Assembly: GCA_013002265.1 (NCBI GenBank)
Contig: JABDKK010000069.1
Location: 1-7,429 of the forward strand
DNA length: 7,429 bases
Direction: 5' to 3'
Origin: Candidatus Nitrosopumilus sp.
GTDB lineage: Archaea > Thermoproteota > Nitrososphaeria > Nitrososphaerales > Nitrosopumilaceae
The position numbers were made by a program, and so were the translations under genes. Below are positions 1 through 5,078 of the stretch, in pieces. The notes under the pieces were generated by a model, which did no database searches, was not told the DNA's origin, and was given only the letters and a program-made list of their open reading frames with translations. Every line of letters begins with the position of its first letter. The stretch's first letter is position 1.

Positions 1-223
1 CCTTTTTAAGATTAAACTAAGTAATGCTAATGATAGTATGGAAATTAACAAATTGGCAAATGCATATGGCGGTAAAGTTCACGATGTGAAAAAAGACTCG
101 ATCATGGTAGAATTAACTGCAACACCAGACCAAATAGAGGCTTTTGAGGAATTGGCAAAACCCTTTGGGATAATTGATGTTGCAAGGACCGGCGTTGCTG
201 CATTGCAGAGGAGCGGGGCATGA
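1..223 (+). CDS. ilvN: Acetolactate synthase regulatory (small) subunit, C-terminal part; 5' end outside window
   Basis: This is the tail of the regulatory subunit of acetolactate (acetohydroxyacid) synthase, which binds IlvB and confers feedback control on the first common step of valine, leucine and isoleucine synthesis in the cytoplasm. The frame is open from base 2, so the ATG at 38 is internal: the codons before it read like the family strand leading into the C-terminal domain. About 73 residues are visible. They match the C-terminal ferredoxin-like domain of IlvN, with a GGKVHDV turn, an SIMVELT strand, a helix, then PFGIIDVARTG and a short tail, which is the usual family ending. The stop overlaps the leuA start by four bases (ATGA), so the two are translationally coupled in one operon. 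Family assignment is by recognition of these motifs; the ACT domain itself lies upstream and cannot be seen. Confidence 0.88.
   Translation, partial: LFKIKLSNANDSMEINKLANAYGGKVHDVKKDSIMVELTATPDQIEAFEELAKPFGIIDVARTGVAALQRSGA
207..213 (+). promoter_or_regulatory. Ribosome binding site for leuA inside ilvN
   Basis: The purine stretch AGAGGAG lies six bases before the ATG at 220, inside the last codons of ilvN. It fits a Shine-Dalgarno element and supports the ATG within the ATGA overlap as the true leuA start. It also fits reinitiation by ribosomes that finish ilvN. Confidence 0.55.
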
Positions 224-1734
224 AAGTCAGAATATTTGATACCACATTAAGAGATGGAGAGCAAACAATTGGTGTCTCTTTATCGCCAGATCAAAAATTA
301 GCAATTGCAAAAAAACTTGATGAATTAGGAGTTGACGCAATCGAAGCTGGTTTTCCTGTAATTTCAGAAGGAGAATTCAAAGCAGTAAAGATGATTACTT
401 CTGCAGGATTATCGTGTGAGATAGCAGGATTGACAAGAACTATCAAGAAAGATATTGACGTTGCAGTTGATGCAGGATTACACTACATTCACACTTTCAT
501 TGCAACTTCCGATATTCATTTGAAGTATAAACTCAAAATGACACGTGAACAAGCACTTGAGAAAGCAATTGAAGCAGTAGAATATGGAAAGTCTCGTGGT
601 CTTCAAGTAGAATTTTCTGCTGAAGATGCTTCAAGAACTGATAGAGAATTCTTGAAAAAAGTTTTTGGCGATGTTGCAAAAGCAGGTGCAGACAGAGTAA
701 ACATCCCTGACACTGTTGGCTATTCAACCCCCGAATACATGGCAAAAATAACCGGAGATACTGTGGAGGCAACAAAACTTCCAGTAAGTGTTCATTGTCA
801 CAATGACTTTGGTTTGGCAGTTGCAAATTCTTTATCTGGAATTCATGCAGGAGCTTCTTGTGCACATGTAACCATAAATGGAATAGGCGAGAGAGCAGGA
901 AATGCTTCATTAGAAGAATTTTCAATGGCGTTGAAATGTCTTCCATTTGAGCAAAAATATGAGACTAACATAAAGTCTGAATTAATTTATGATACATCAA
1001 GATTCATCTCAAAGACTGTGGGAATAATAGTTCAGCCAAACAAGGCTATAGTTGGAACTAATGCATTTGGTCACGAATCTGGCATTCATACGCATGGTGT
1101 ATTGAGCAATCCTCTCACATACGAGCCAATTAGCCCTGAACTTGTTGGAAGAAAGAGATGGTTGCAAGTCGGAAAACACGCAGGCGTTCATGGGATGAAT
1201 GCAATGCTTGCCGAATATGGAGTAAAACCTACAGATGAACAATCTGAACAAATCTTAGAAAAAGTAAAAGGACTAGGTGATGCTGGAAAACAAATCACAG
1301 ATGTCGAGTTGTTGTCAATAGCAAGCAATGTACTAGGTGAAAAAGAACTCAAAAGAATTGTACAATTAACTGGCTTCTCAGTTTCAACAGGAATTGGTAC
1401 AATGCCTTACGCATTTGTAAAATTAAACATTGATGGACAAGATCACATTGGTACTGATTACGGAGTAGGACCTGTTGATGCAGCACTAAATGCAATACAA
1501 AAAATCACTGGAAAGATATCTGAAATTAGGATCAAAGATTATGGTCTGGCATCCATTTCTGGAGGATCAAGTGCATTATGTGAGGTTACAGTAAAAGTTG
1601 AAGATGCTTTAGGAAACAAGGTTTCAGCCAAATCCGTTGGAGAAGACATTGTTACAACATCTGTCAAAGCAGTAATTGATGCAATTAACAGAATCATGCT
1701 CAAAAAGATGCTACAAGAAAAACAGGTAAGCTAA
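220..1734 (+). CDS. leuA: 2-isopropylmalate synthase family protein (LeuA-type, with C-terminal regulatory domain)
   Basis: This enzyme condenses acetyl-CoA with a 2-oxo acid, most likely 2-oxoisovalerate, to give 2-isopropylmalate, the committed step of leucine synthesis. At 504 residues it has the full family length. The DRE-TIM barrel (about 1-270) shows DTTLRDGEQ at 7-15 with metal ligand D7, the HCHND motif with H192 and H194, and GERAGN ending in N228. The linker carries GHESGIHTHG at 284-293. Residues from about 372 form the LeuA allosteric dimer domain that normally senses leucine. The start overlaps ilvN, and leuB follows 32 bases downstream, so branched-chain synthesis is the best reading. 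Citramalate synthase and homocitrate synthase share this fold. Homocitrate synthases usually lack this C-terminal domain, which argues against that role, but citramalate synthase cannot be excluded from sequence alone. Confidence 0.87.
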   Translation: MKVRIFDTTLRDGEQTIGVSLSPDQKLAIAKKLDELGVDAIEAGFPVISEGEFKAVKMITSAGLSCEIAGLTRTIKKDIDVAVDAGLHYIHTFIATSDIHLKYKLKMTREQALEKAIEAVEYGKSRGLQVEFSAEDASRTDREFLKKVFGDVAKAGADRVNIPDTVGYSTPEYMAKITGDTVEATKLPVSVHCHNDFGLAVANSLSGIHAGASCAHVTINGIGERAGNASLEEFSMALKCLPFEQKYETNIKSELIYDTSRFISKTVGIIVQPNKAIVGTNAFGHESGIHTHGVLSNPLTYEPISPELVGRKRWLQVGKHAGVHGMNAMLAEYGVKPTDEQSEQILEKVKGLGDAGKQITDVELLSIASNVLGEKELKRIVQLTGFSVSTGIGTMPYAFVKLNIDGQDHIGTDYGVGPVDAALNAIQKITGKISEIRIKDYGLASISGGSSALCEVTVKVEDALGNKVSAKSVGEDIVTTSVKAVIDAINRIMLKKMLQEKQVS

Positions 1735-1766
1735 ATCCTAAAATTCTCTTTGTGTGATGGGTTGTC

Positions 1767-2780
1767 ATGTATAAAGTCTCATTAATTACAGGTGATGGAA
1801 TTGGACCTGAATTATCTGAATCTGCAATATCTGTGTTTGATGCAATAAATGACAAACTTGGATTGAAATTTGATATTGTCAAATTATCAGCTGGTGATAA
1901 GGCACTTGCTGAATCTGGTAAGGCTTTGCCTGATGGGACAGTTGAGACGATAAAAAAATCTGATGCTTGTATGAAAGCTCCCGTTGGTGAATCCGCAGCT
2001 GATGTAATTGTAGTTCTCCGAAGAATGCTTGACTTATATGCAAACATTCGACCTGCAAAATCATATCCCCACATGCCTGCATTAAGAGATGATATTGATA
2101 TGGTGATAGTTAGAGAAAACACTGAGGATCTTTACACAGGAAAAGAATTTTCAGTTGGAAACTCGGCAGTTGCACTTAGAATAATTTCTGAGACTGCATC
2201 AAAACGAATTGCAAAATTTGCTTTTGAGACTGCAAAGCAGCGTGACTCTATGAGAAAGGTAACATGTGTTCATAAATCAAACGTAATGCGAATAACGGAT
2301 GGGTTATTTTCTAGAGCCTGCAATGAAATATCAAAAGAGTATCCTGAAATTTTCTTTGAGGAAATGTATGTTGACGCATGTGCAATGAACTTGATTAGAC
2401 AGCCAGAAGAGTTTGATGTCATAGTAACTACTAATTTGTTTGGTGATATTCTATCTGACGAGTCATCACAAGTAGTTGGCGGTTTGGGAATGGCACCAGC
2501 TGCTAACATTGGCGACTCTTTTGCATTGTTTGAACCTGTCCATGGAGCGGCATTTGATATTGCAGGACAAAATGTTGCCAATCCTTCATCATTTTTACTG
2601 TCAATTAAAATGATGTGTGATTGGCTAGGTTCTAAAAACAATGATTCAAAATGTTTTGAGGTTGGAAACAAATTAGAATCTACTATTTTTGATTTGGTAA
2701 AATCAGGTGTCAAAACCAAAGACATTGGTGGCAGTATGACTACAACTGAATTTACAAAACAGATTACAGATAACCTCTAA
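1767..2780 (+). CDS. leuB: 3-isopropylmalate dehydrogenase (isocitrate/isopropylmalate dehydrogenase family)
   Basis: This is a beta-decarboxylating dehydrogenase of 337 residues, the usual length for archaeal forms. It should oxidise 3-isopropylmalate to the 2-oxo precursor of leucine. Visible motifs are the N-terminal GDGIGPE at 9-15, the substrate arginine segment with R85, R86 and YANIRP (91-96), ENTEDLYTG with Y123, VHKSNVM with K170, the metal-binding aspartates of GDILSDE (D227, D231), and the cofactor loop HGAAFDIAG with D264. An aspartate at that loop position is typical of NAD-dependent members, whereas NADP isocitrate dehydrogenases carry Lys-Tyr there. The spacing after leuA (32 bases) and shared strand suggest one transcript. 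The LRRxLDLYANIRP segment also resembles homoisocitrate dehydrogenases, so a shared role in LysW-type lysine synthesis is possible. An in-frame stop lies just upstream of the ATG, fixing this start. Confidence 0.85.
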   Translation: MYKVSLITGDGIGPELSESAISVFDAINDKLGLKFDIVKLSAGDKALAESGKALPDGTVETIKKSDACMKAPVGESAADVIVVLRRMLDLYANIRPAKSYPHMPALRDDIDMVIVRENTEDLYTGKEFSVGNSAVALRIISETASKRIAKFAFETAKQRDSMRKVTCVHKSNVMRITDGLFSRACNEISKEYPEIFFEEMYVDACAMNLIRQPEEFDVIVTTNLFGDILSDESSQVVGGLGMAPAANIGDSFALFEPVHGAAFDIAGQNVANPSSFLLSIKMMCDWLGSKNNDSKCFEVGNKLESTIFDLVKSGVKTKDIGGSMTTTEFTKQITDNL

Positions 2781-2855
2781 AAAGGCAAAGCCCCCCTCTT
2801 GTGCGTGAAAAGTTGGTAATGACTAGAATCATAATGTGAGTTTGTTTGTTGGAAA

Positions 2856-2866
2856 TTAGTTAATTA
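2856..2866 (+). promoter_or_regulatory. Possible TATA box for the TPR gene
   Basis: The AT-rich TTAGTTAATTA centres about 27 bases before the ATG at 2888, the distance expected for a leaderless archaeal transcript. The match to a consensus box is weak. The 107 bases between leuB and this gene hold no reading frame and no clear terminator. Confidence 0.3.
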
Positions 2867-2887
2867 CATGTTTTTGAACAAAATTGT

Positions 2888-3319
2888 ATGGACATACTAC
2901 GTATTGATCCTGTAAAATACAAAAAATTAGGCTATGATACATCTGCAGTTGATGAATGTGTAAAGTTGATGACTTCTGGAATGTATGAAAAAGCTTTGAT
3001 CTTGTGTGATGAATCTCTTAAGAAAAATTCTAACGATCCTTTGATTTTATCACAAAAAGGTGTAGCCTACATTAAATTAAATCGGATTGAAGATGCAAGA
3101 AAATGCTTTGATTTGGGAATAGATATTGATCCCAAAATAGGTACTCTTTGGTATAATAAAGCAAGTTTAAGTGCATTACAGAACAATGAATCCGAATCAC
3201 TATCATTTCTTGAAAAGGCAATTAGTCTTGATTCTCGTTGTATTCAACTAGCAAAGAATGATGAAGATTTTTGGATTTTAAAAAATAATGATGATTTTAT
3301 TTCCATTGTAGGAAATTAA
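2888..3319 (+). CDS. Small TPR-repeat protein
   Basis: This is a 143-residue soluble protein made mostly of tetratricopeptide repeats, helix pairs that bind other proteins. The clearest unit runs about 54-86, with spaced Ala, Gly, Tyr and Ala positions and the closing DIDP turn. It is followed by a second from about 87-120 (LWYNKASLSALQ, then FLEKAISLD) and preceded by a more divergent one at about 24-53. The acidic C-terminal segment with paired NDEDFWILKNNDDF resembles the end of many short archaeal TPR proteins. No signal peptide, membrane helix or enzymatic motif is visible, so no specific partner can be named. It follows leuB after a 107-base gap and is probably a separate unit. The cas1-like frame begins only 8 bases after its stop, so the two may be cotranscribed. 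Confidence 0.75.
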   Translation: MDILRIDPVKYKKLGYDTSAVDECVKLMTSGMYEKALILCDESLKKNSNDPLILSQKGVAYIKLNRIEDARKCFDLGIDIDPKIGTLWYNKASLSALQNNESESLSFLEKAISLDSRCIQLAKNDEDFWILKNNDDFISIVGN

Positions 3320-3327
3320 CAAAATTA

Positions 3328-3843
3328 TTGACTCTTAGAAATCAAAAAAATCATTACAACGTAAAATTCCTAAAAGGTTGTGGTCATTCCATCTCAGTAA
3401 AGAATTCCAAAATAATTCTCAAAAGCAATCATGATCCTTTCTCTAAACCAACCATTGAAGAATTGTACCCAAACAGAATGCCTTATGAGAAAATTATACT
3501 GTCTGGGAACGGTTACGTATCAACTGAAGCACTAGCCCTACTGTCAGAAAATAATCGTTATGTCATTCTAGTTGATACCCAAGGAAATTCACAATGTGTC
3601 ATGAGTGGTATAAAAAATTCCCTTACTGCAACAAAATATCGAATGGCTCAGTATGACACATTCAGAATCAAAGAAAAAAGAGAATACCTCTCAAGACAGA
3701 TTGTAAAGACAAAGATAGAATCACAGATTCAATTTCTAAAATCCACAGAGAATCCCACAGTCATACCCAGCATAGAGAAATTAGAAAAGTATCTCGAAAC
3801 CATTCGGAATTTTATAATAAACCACGATGGTAGAATTCCATAA
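3328..3843 (+). pseudogene. cas1: Cas1 integrase, N-terminal half only (truncated; solo or casposon-type relative)
   Basis: The 171 codons read as the N-terminal half of a Cas1 integrase/endonuclease, which inserts DNA into CRISPR arrays or, in casposons, mobilises the element. Residues 11-90 form the beta-rich domain: LKGCGHSISV, then a strand, then ILSGNGYVSTEALALL and VILVDTQGN. Residues 100-165 are the first helices (KYRMAQYDTFR, then the IVKTKI helix). The frame stops after NHDGRIP. The family normally has EG here, with Glu binding metal; this copy has Asp167. The C-terminal domain with the catalytic His and Asp is absent from the window. A full-length Cas1 is about 300-400 residues. The start is a TTG with no convincing ribosome site, 8 bases after the TPR gene, so the 5' boundary is uncertain. 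No CRISPR array, cas2 or polymerase gene accompanies it. It is most likely a decayed solo or casposon Cas1; an expressed half-protein is the alternative. Confidence 0.72.
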
Positions 3844-3956
3844 TTGCTGAAGATTTAAAATATTTCAATAATAATGGCATCGACTCATTCATCACTCTAT
3901 CGCCCATATTCTCGATCCTCTCCACCAAAACCTCTTCTTATCCGCATTTAGATTAA
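3843..3956 (+). pseudogene. Possible out-of-frame continuation of the Cas1 remnant
   Basis: Directly at the Cas1 stop another frame is open, from the ATT at 3843 to the TAA at 3954-3956. Its first residues read IAEDLKYF. Joined to the GRI at the end of the upstream frame this gives GRIAEDLKYF, which resembles the helix that follows the EG motif in Cas1 proteins. The join amounts to eight extra bases between two ATT triplets (3835-3837 and 3843-3845). After about 14 residues the resemblance ends, so a further deletion is likely. This rests on a short match and is tentative. Confidence 0.3.
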
Positions 3957-4119
3957 ATTCTCTTGTTATTGGTTTAATCTTCCCGATGTCTGAAATCTTA
4001 TCTTGTAAAATAGAAGAACGTAATTGACTGTTCCTATTTACAACAAATTGATAGTTTAACCTTCCATCTTTCTCAAATGTATTTAGATGTTCAATCTCTT
4101 TTCCATTTAGTTTCCACAA
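3892..4119 (-). CDS. Hypothetical protein, 75 residues, doubtful
   Basis: I do not recognise this protein. The frame starts at a TTG (no ATG or GTG available, in-frame stop just upstream) and gives a hydrophilic, basic protein. Its middle, LNYQFVVNRNSQLRSSILQD, reads like a strand followed by a helix, and the tail is Trp- and Arg-rich (RFWWRGSRIW). There is no signal peptide, membrane segment or metal motif. It lies on the same strand as the membrane-protein gene at 4226-4582 and overlaps the end of a 28-codon frame. It could be the remaining end of a frameshifted gene, a real lineage-specific small gene, or chance. Confidence 0.25.
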   Translation of the reverse strand: MWKLNGKEIEHLNTFEKDGRLNYQFVVNRNSQLRSSILQDKISDIGKIKPITREFNLNADKKRFWWRGSRIWAIE

Positions 4120-4193
4120 ACCTCATTATTTTCATTTCTTGTTAAAACAATAGAATCCATTCTGCAAAACAAACATATCATATGGTGTTCCAT
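4107..4193 (-). pseudogene. Possible truncated zinc-ribbon peptide (28 residues)
   Basis: An ATG at 4193 opens a 28-codon frame with a CLFC knuckle (Cys7, Cys10) and, fifteen residues later, Cys26 followed by Gly, Asn and stop. The spacing C-x2-C-x15-C matches the first three ligands of TFIIB-like zinc ribbons, and the stop falls exactly where the fourth cysteine would be. A purine-rich AGGAG lies eleven bases before the ATG. The gene for the cysteine-rich membrane protein ends 32 bases upstream on the same strand. The frame is short, so chance is a serious alternative. Confidence 0.2.
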
Positions 4194-4225
4194 CAAGGAA
4201 AAATCTCCTAGTTTGGTAGAAATGT

Positions 4226-4582
4226 TCAGTCTTTTCTTTTCTTTATATCTGAAGTTGGTGGATTAAGAGACCAAAAGAACAATGCCAATCCTACTGGAAT
4301 CATGATTAATACCGCTGCAACAATTGTGATGATATAAAACCCTGGATCGAGTCCTGGAATTAATGGCCCTGGAAATACTGCATACAGCCACAAAAATGCA
4401 ATGAAAATCAAAATGACCTTGTTCTTTTTTACTATCTTTTTCCATCCTAGTCTTCGTTTGTGTATGTAACAATTCTTGCAACGTGTTTTATCATCAATCA
4501 TACACGAAGTACAGCAGCTTTTATCGCAAAAATAGCATATTCTATCTCCAAATGATGATCCGCAATAATCACATTTGTACAC
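4226..4582 (-). CDS. Small membrane protein with eight-cysteine zinc-binding head
   Basis: This is a 118-residue protein of unknown function. Residues 4-38 hold four CxxC pairs: C4/C7, C16/C19, C24/C27 and C35/C38, plus an extra C23. The spacing C-x2-C-x8-C-x2-C-x4-C-x2-C-x7-C-x2-C is that of cross-braced two-zinc domains such as FYVE or B-box/RING relatives. A basic segment (KRRLGWKKIVKK, about 42-53) leads into two membrane helices at about 56-74 and 83-106, separated by a Pro/Gly-rich PGPLIPGLDPG loop. A basic tail, KKRK, ends the protein. The zinc head and tail probably face the cytoplasm. The start is a GTG; an in-frame TAA lies about 30 bases upstream and no ATG lies between. It is divergent from the zinc-ribbon gene at 4663. 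The basic RHHC-type motif of lipid-binding FYVE domains is absent, so lipid binding is not supported. Confidence 0.7.
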   Translation of the reverse strand: MYKCDYCGSSFGDRICYFCDKSCCTSCMIDDKTRCKNCYIHKRRLGWKKIVKKNKVILIFIAFLWLYAVFPGPLIPGLDPGFYIITIVAAVLIMIPVGLALFFWSLNPPTSDIKKRKD

Positions 4583-4603
4583 CAGAATAGTAACACTTCT
4601 TTG

Positions 4604-4612
4604 AATTTATCT
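4604..4612 (-). promoter_or_regulatory. Probable TATA box for the cysteine-rich membrane protein gene
   Basis: On the minus strand AGATAAATT lies 22-30 bases before the GTG at 4582. That is the distance expected if transcription starts at or next to the start codon, giving a leaderless message. Confidence 0.4.
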
Positions 4613-4631
4613 ATTTTCAAAAATTACCAAT

Positions 4632-4641
4632 TTTTATAAAT
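4632..4641 (+). promoter_or_regulatory. TATA box for the 43-residue zinc-ribbon gene
   Basis: TTTTATAAAT is a good archaeal TATA box centred about 26 bases before the ATG at 4663. This places the transcript start at the start codon, so the message should be leaderless, and it supports the short downstream frame as a real gene. Confidence 0.6.
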
Positions 4642-4662
4642 TGCATGATTATCATATCCTAT

Positions 4663-4794
4663 ATGGCAGTTTGCTGCATTTGCAAGATTAACAATGCAAC
4701 ACTGAAAATTACCGATGGCAATCCAAAATACAAGGGTAAGCCTATTTGCAAAGAATGCCAAGGTTATCGTACACTCTTGAAAGAAACAAAATAG
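4663..4794 (+). CDS. Tiny zinc-ribbon protein, 43 residues
   Basis: The frame encodes 43 residues with two CxxC knuckles, C4/C7 (preceded by C5... read as CCIC) and C29/C32, separated by 21 residues containing a GNPKYKGKP turn. This is the layout of a single treble-clef or ribbon zinc site, and little else is present beyond a basic C-terminal helix. Such mini zinc ribbons are common in archaea and usually bind nucleic acid or protein partners; the actual role here is unknown. Support for a real gene comes from the ATG, the well-placed TATA box about 26 bases upstream, and the four ordered cysteines. It is divergent from the membrane-protein gene and its stop codon ends at the base immediately before the 3' end of the opposing gene. 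Confidence 0.7.
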   Translation: MAVCCICKINNATLKITDGNPKYKGKPICKECQGYRTLLKETK

Positions 4795-5040
4795 TTATTC
4801 CGTTTTTGTCTTATTCTTTTCAGCCCACTTTTCATATATTTTGATTAATTCATCAACGTCTTTTCCGTCTTCTGAATATGTCAAAATAACTCCAAAGGTT
4901 CCTTTTTTGTCATGTCCTCTTGCAAAATATCCCCAAAATGAATCTGGAAGTTTTTGAAAACTACTGGAATCATGAGAAACCCCAATCAGATTATTTCCAA
5001 TCACCTCAACAACTTTTTTTGCATCTTCTTTTTCAATCAT
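4795..5040 (-). CDS. Hypothetical small alpha/beta protein, 81 residues
   Basis: I do not recognise a named family. From the ATG at 5040 it is an 81-residue soluble, acidic protein. A helix (EDAKKVVEVIGN) is followed by an SFWGYFARGHD segment, a strand (TFGVILTYS), an acidic helix (VDELIKIYEKWAEK) and a Lys/Thr tail. No membrane segment or metal motif is visible. A longer version could begin at the GTG at 5079, whose G is the last base of the aspS TAG. That would add thirteen mostly hydrophobic residues and would couple it to aspS. I prefer the ATG because the added part looks unlike the rest. It may be the last gene of the aspS transcript. It ends exactly against the convergent zinc-ribbon gene. 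Confidence 0.6.
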   Translation of the reverse strand: MIEKEDAKKVVEVIGNNLIGVSHDSSSFQKLPDSFWGYFARGHDKKGTFGVILTYSEDGKDVDELIKIYEKWAEKNKTKTE

Positions 5041-5078
5041 GATTTGGTGGAAACTTATTGCAATAAAAATCTGAATCA

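Larger units (their letters stand above)
3844..4225. other. Gene-poor stretch between the Cas1 remnant and the small membrane-protein gene
   Basis: These 382 bases hold no convincing intact gene, tRNA or repeat array. On the minus strand are a 75-codon frame (3892-4119) and a 28-codon frame (4107-4193), plus a third frame without a start (roughly 4134-4239) that translates to protein-like text containing RRFFLDGTPYDMF. The three overlap in different frames, as expected for a decayed gene or for chance. No terminal inverted repeats or target-site duplications stand out on reading. Confidence 0.5.

Noticed and set aside
533..946. Long minus-strand open frame opposite leuA
   Set aside because: Its translation is a Leu/His/Gln-rich composition typical of antisense shadows, and the plus strand encodes the conserved LeuA catalytic barrel here.
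1700..2122. Minus-strand open frames opposite leuB (also 2270-2725)
   Set aside because: Both lie antisense to conserved dehydrogenase motifs and show no recognisable domain, start context or promoter.
2783..2791. Small GGC-AAA-GCC hairpin after leuB as a terminator
   Set aside because: The stem is only three base pairs and is followed by a C-run rather than a T-run.
3807..3842. Inverted repeat GGAATTTTA / TAGAATTCC at the end of the Cas1 fragment as a transposon end or terminator
   Set aside because: The arms are short and imperfect, the loop is about 16 bases, and no partner copy exists at the other side of the fragment.
4174..4184. CATATCATATG palindrome as an operator
   Set aside because: Short AT-rich palindromes occur by chance in such sequence, and it lies inside a small reading frame with no promoter nearby.
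3320..4225. CRISPR array near the Cas1 fragment
   Set aside because: No repeated 20-40 base unit with regular spacing could be seen anywhere in the window.
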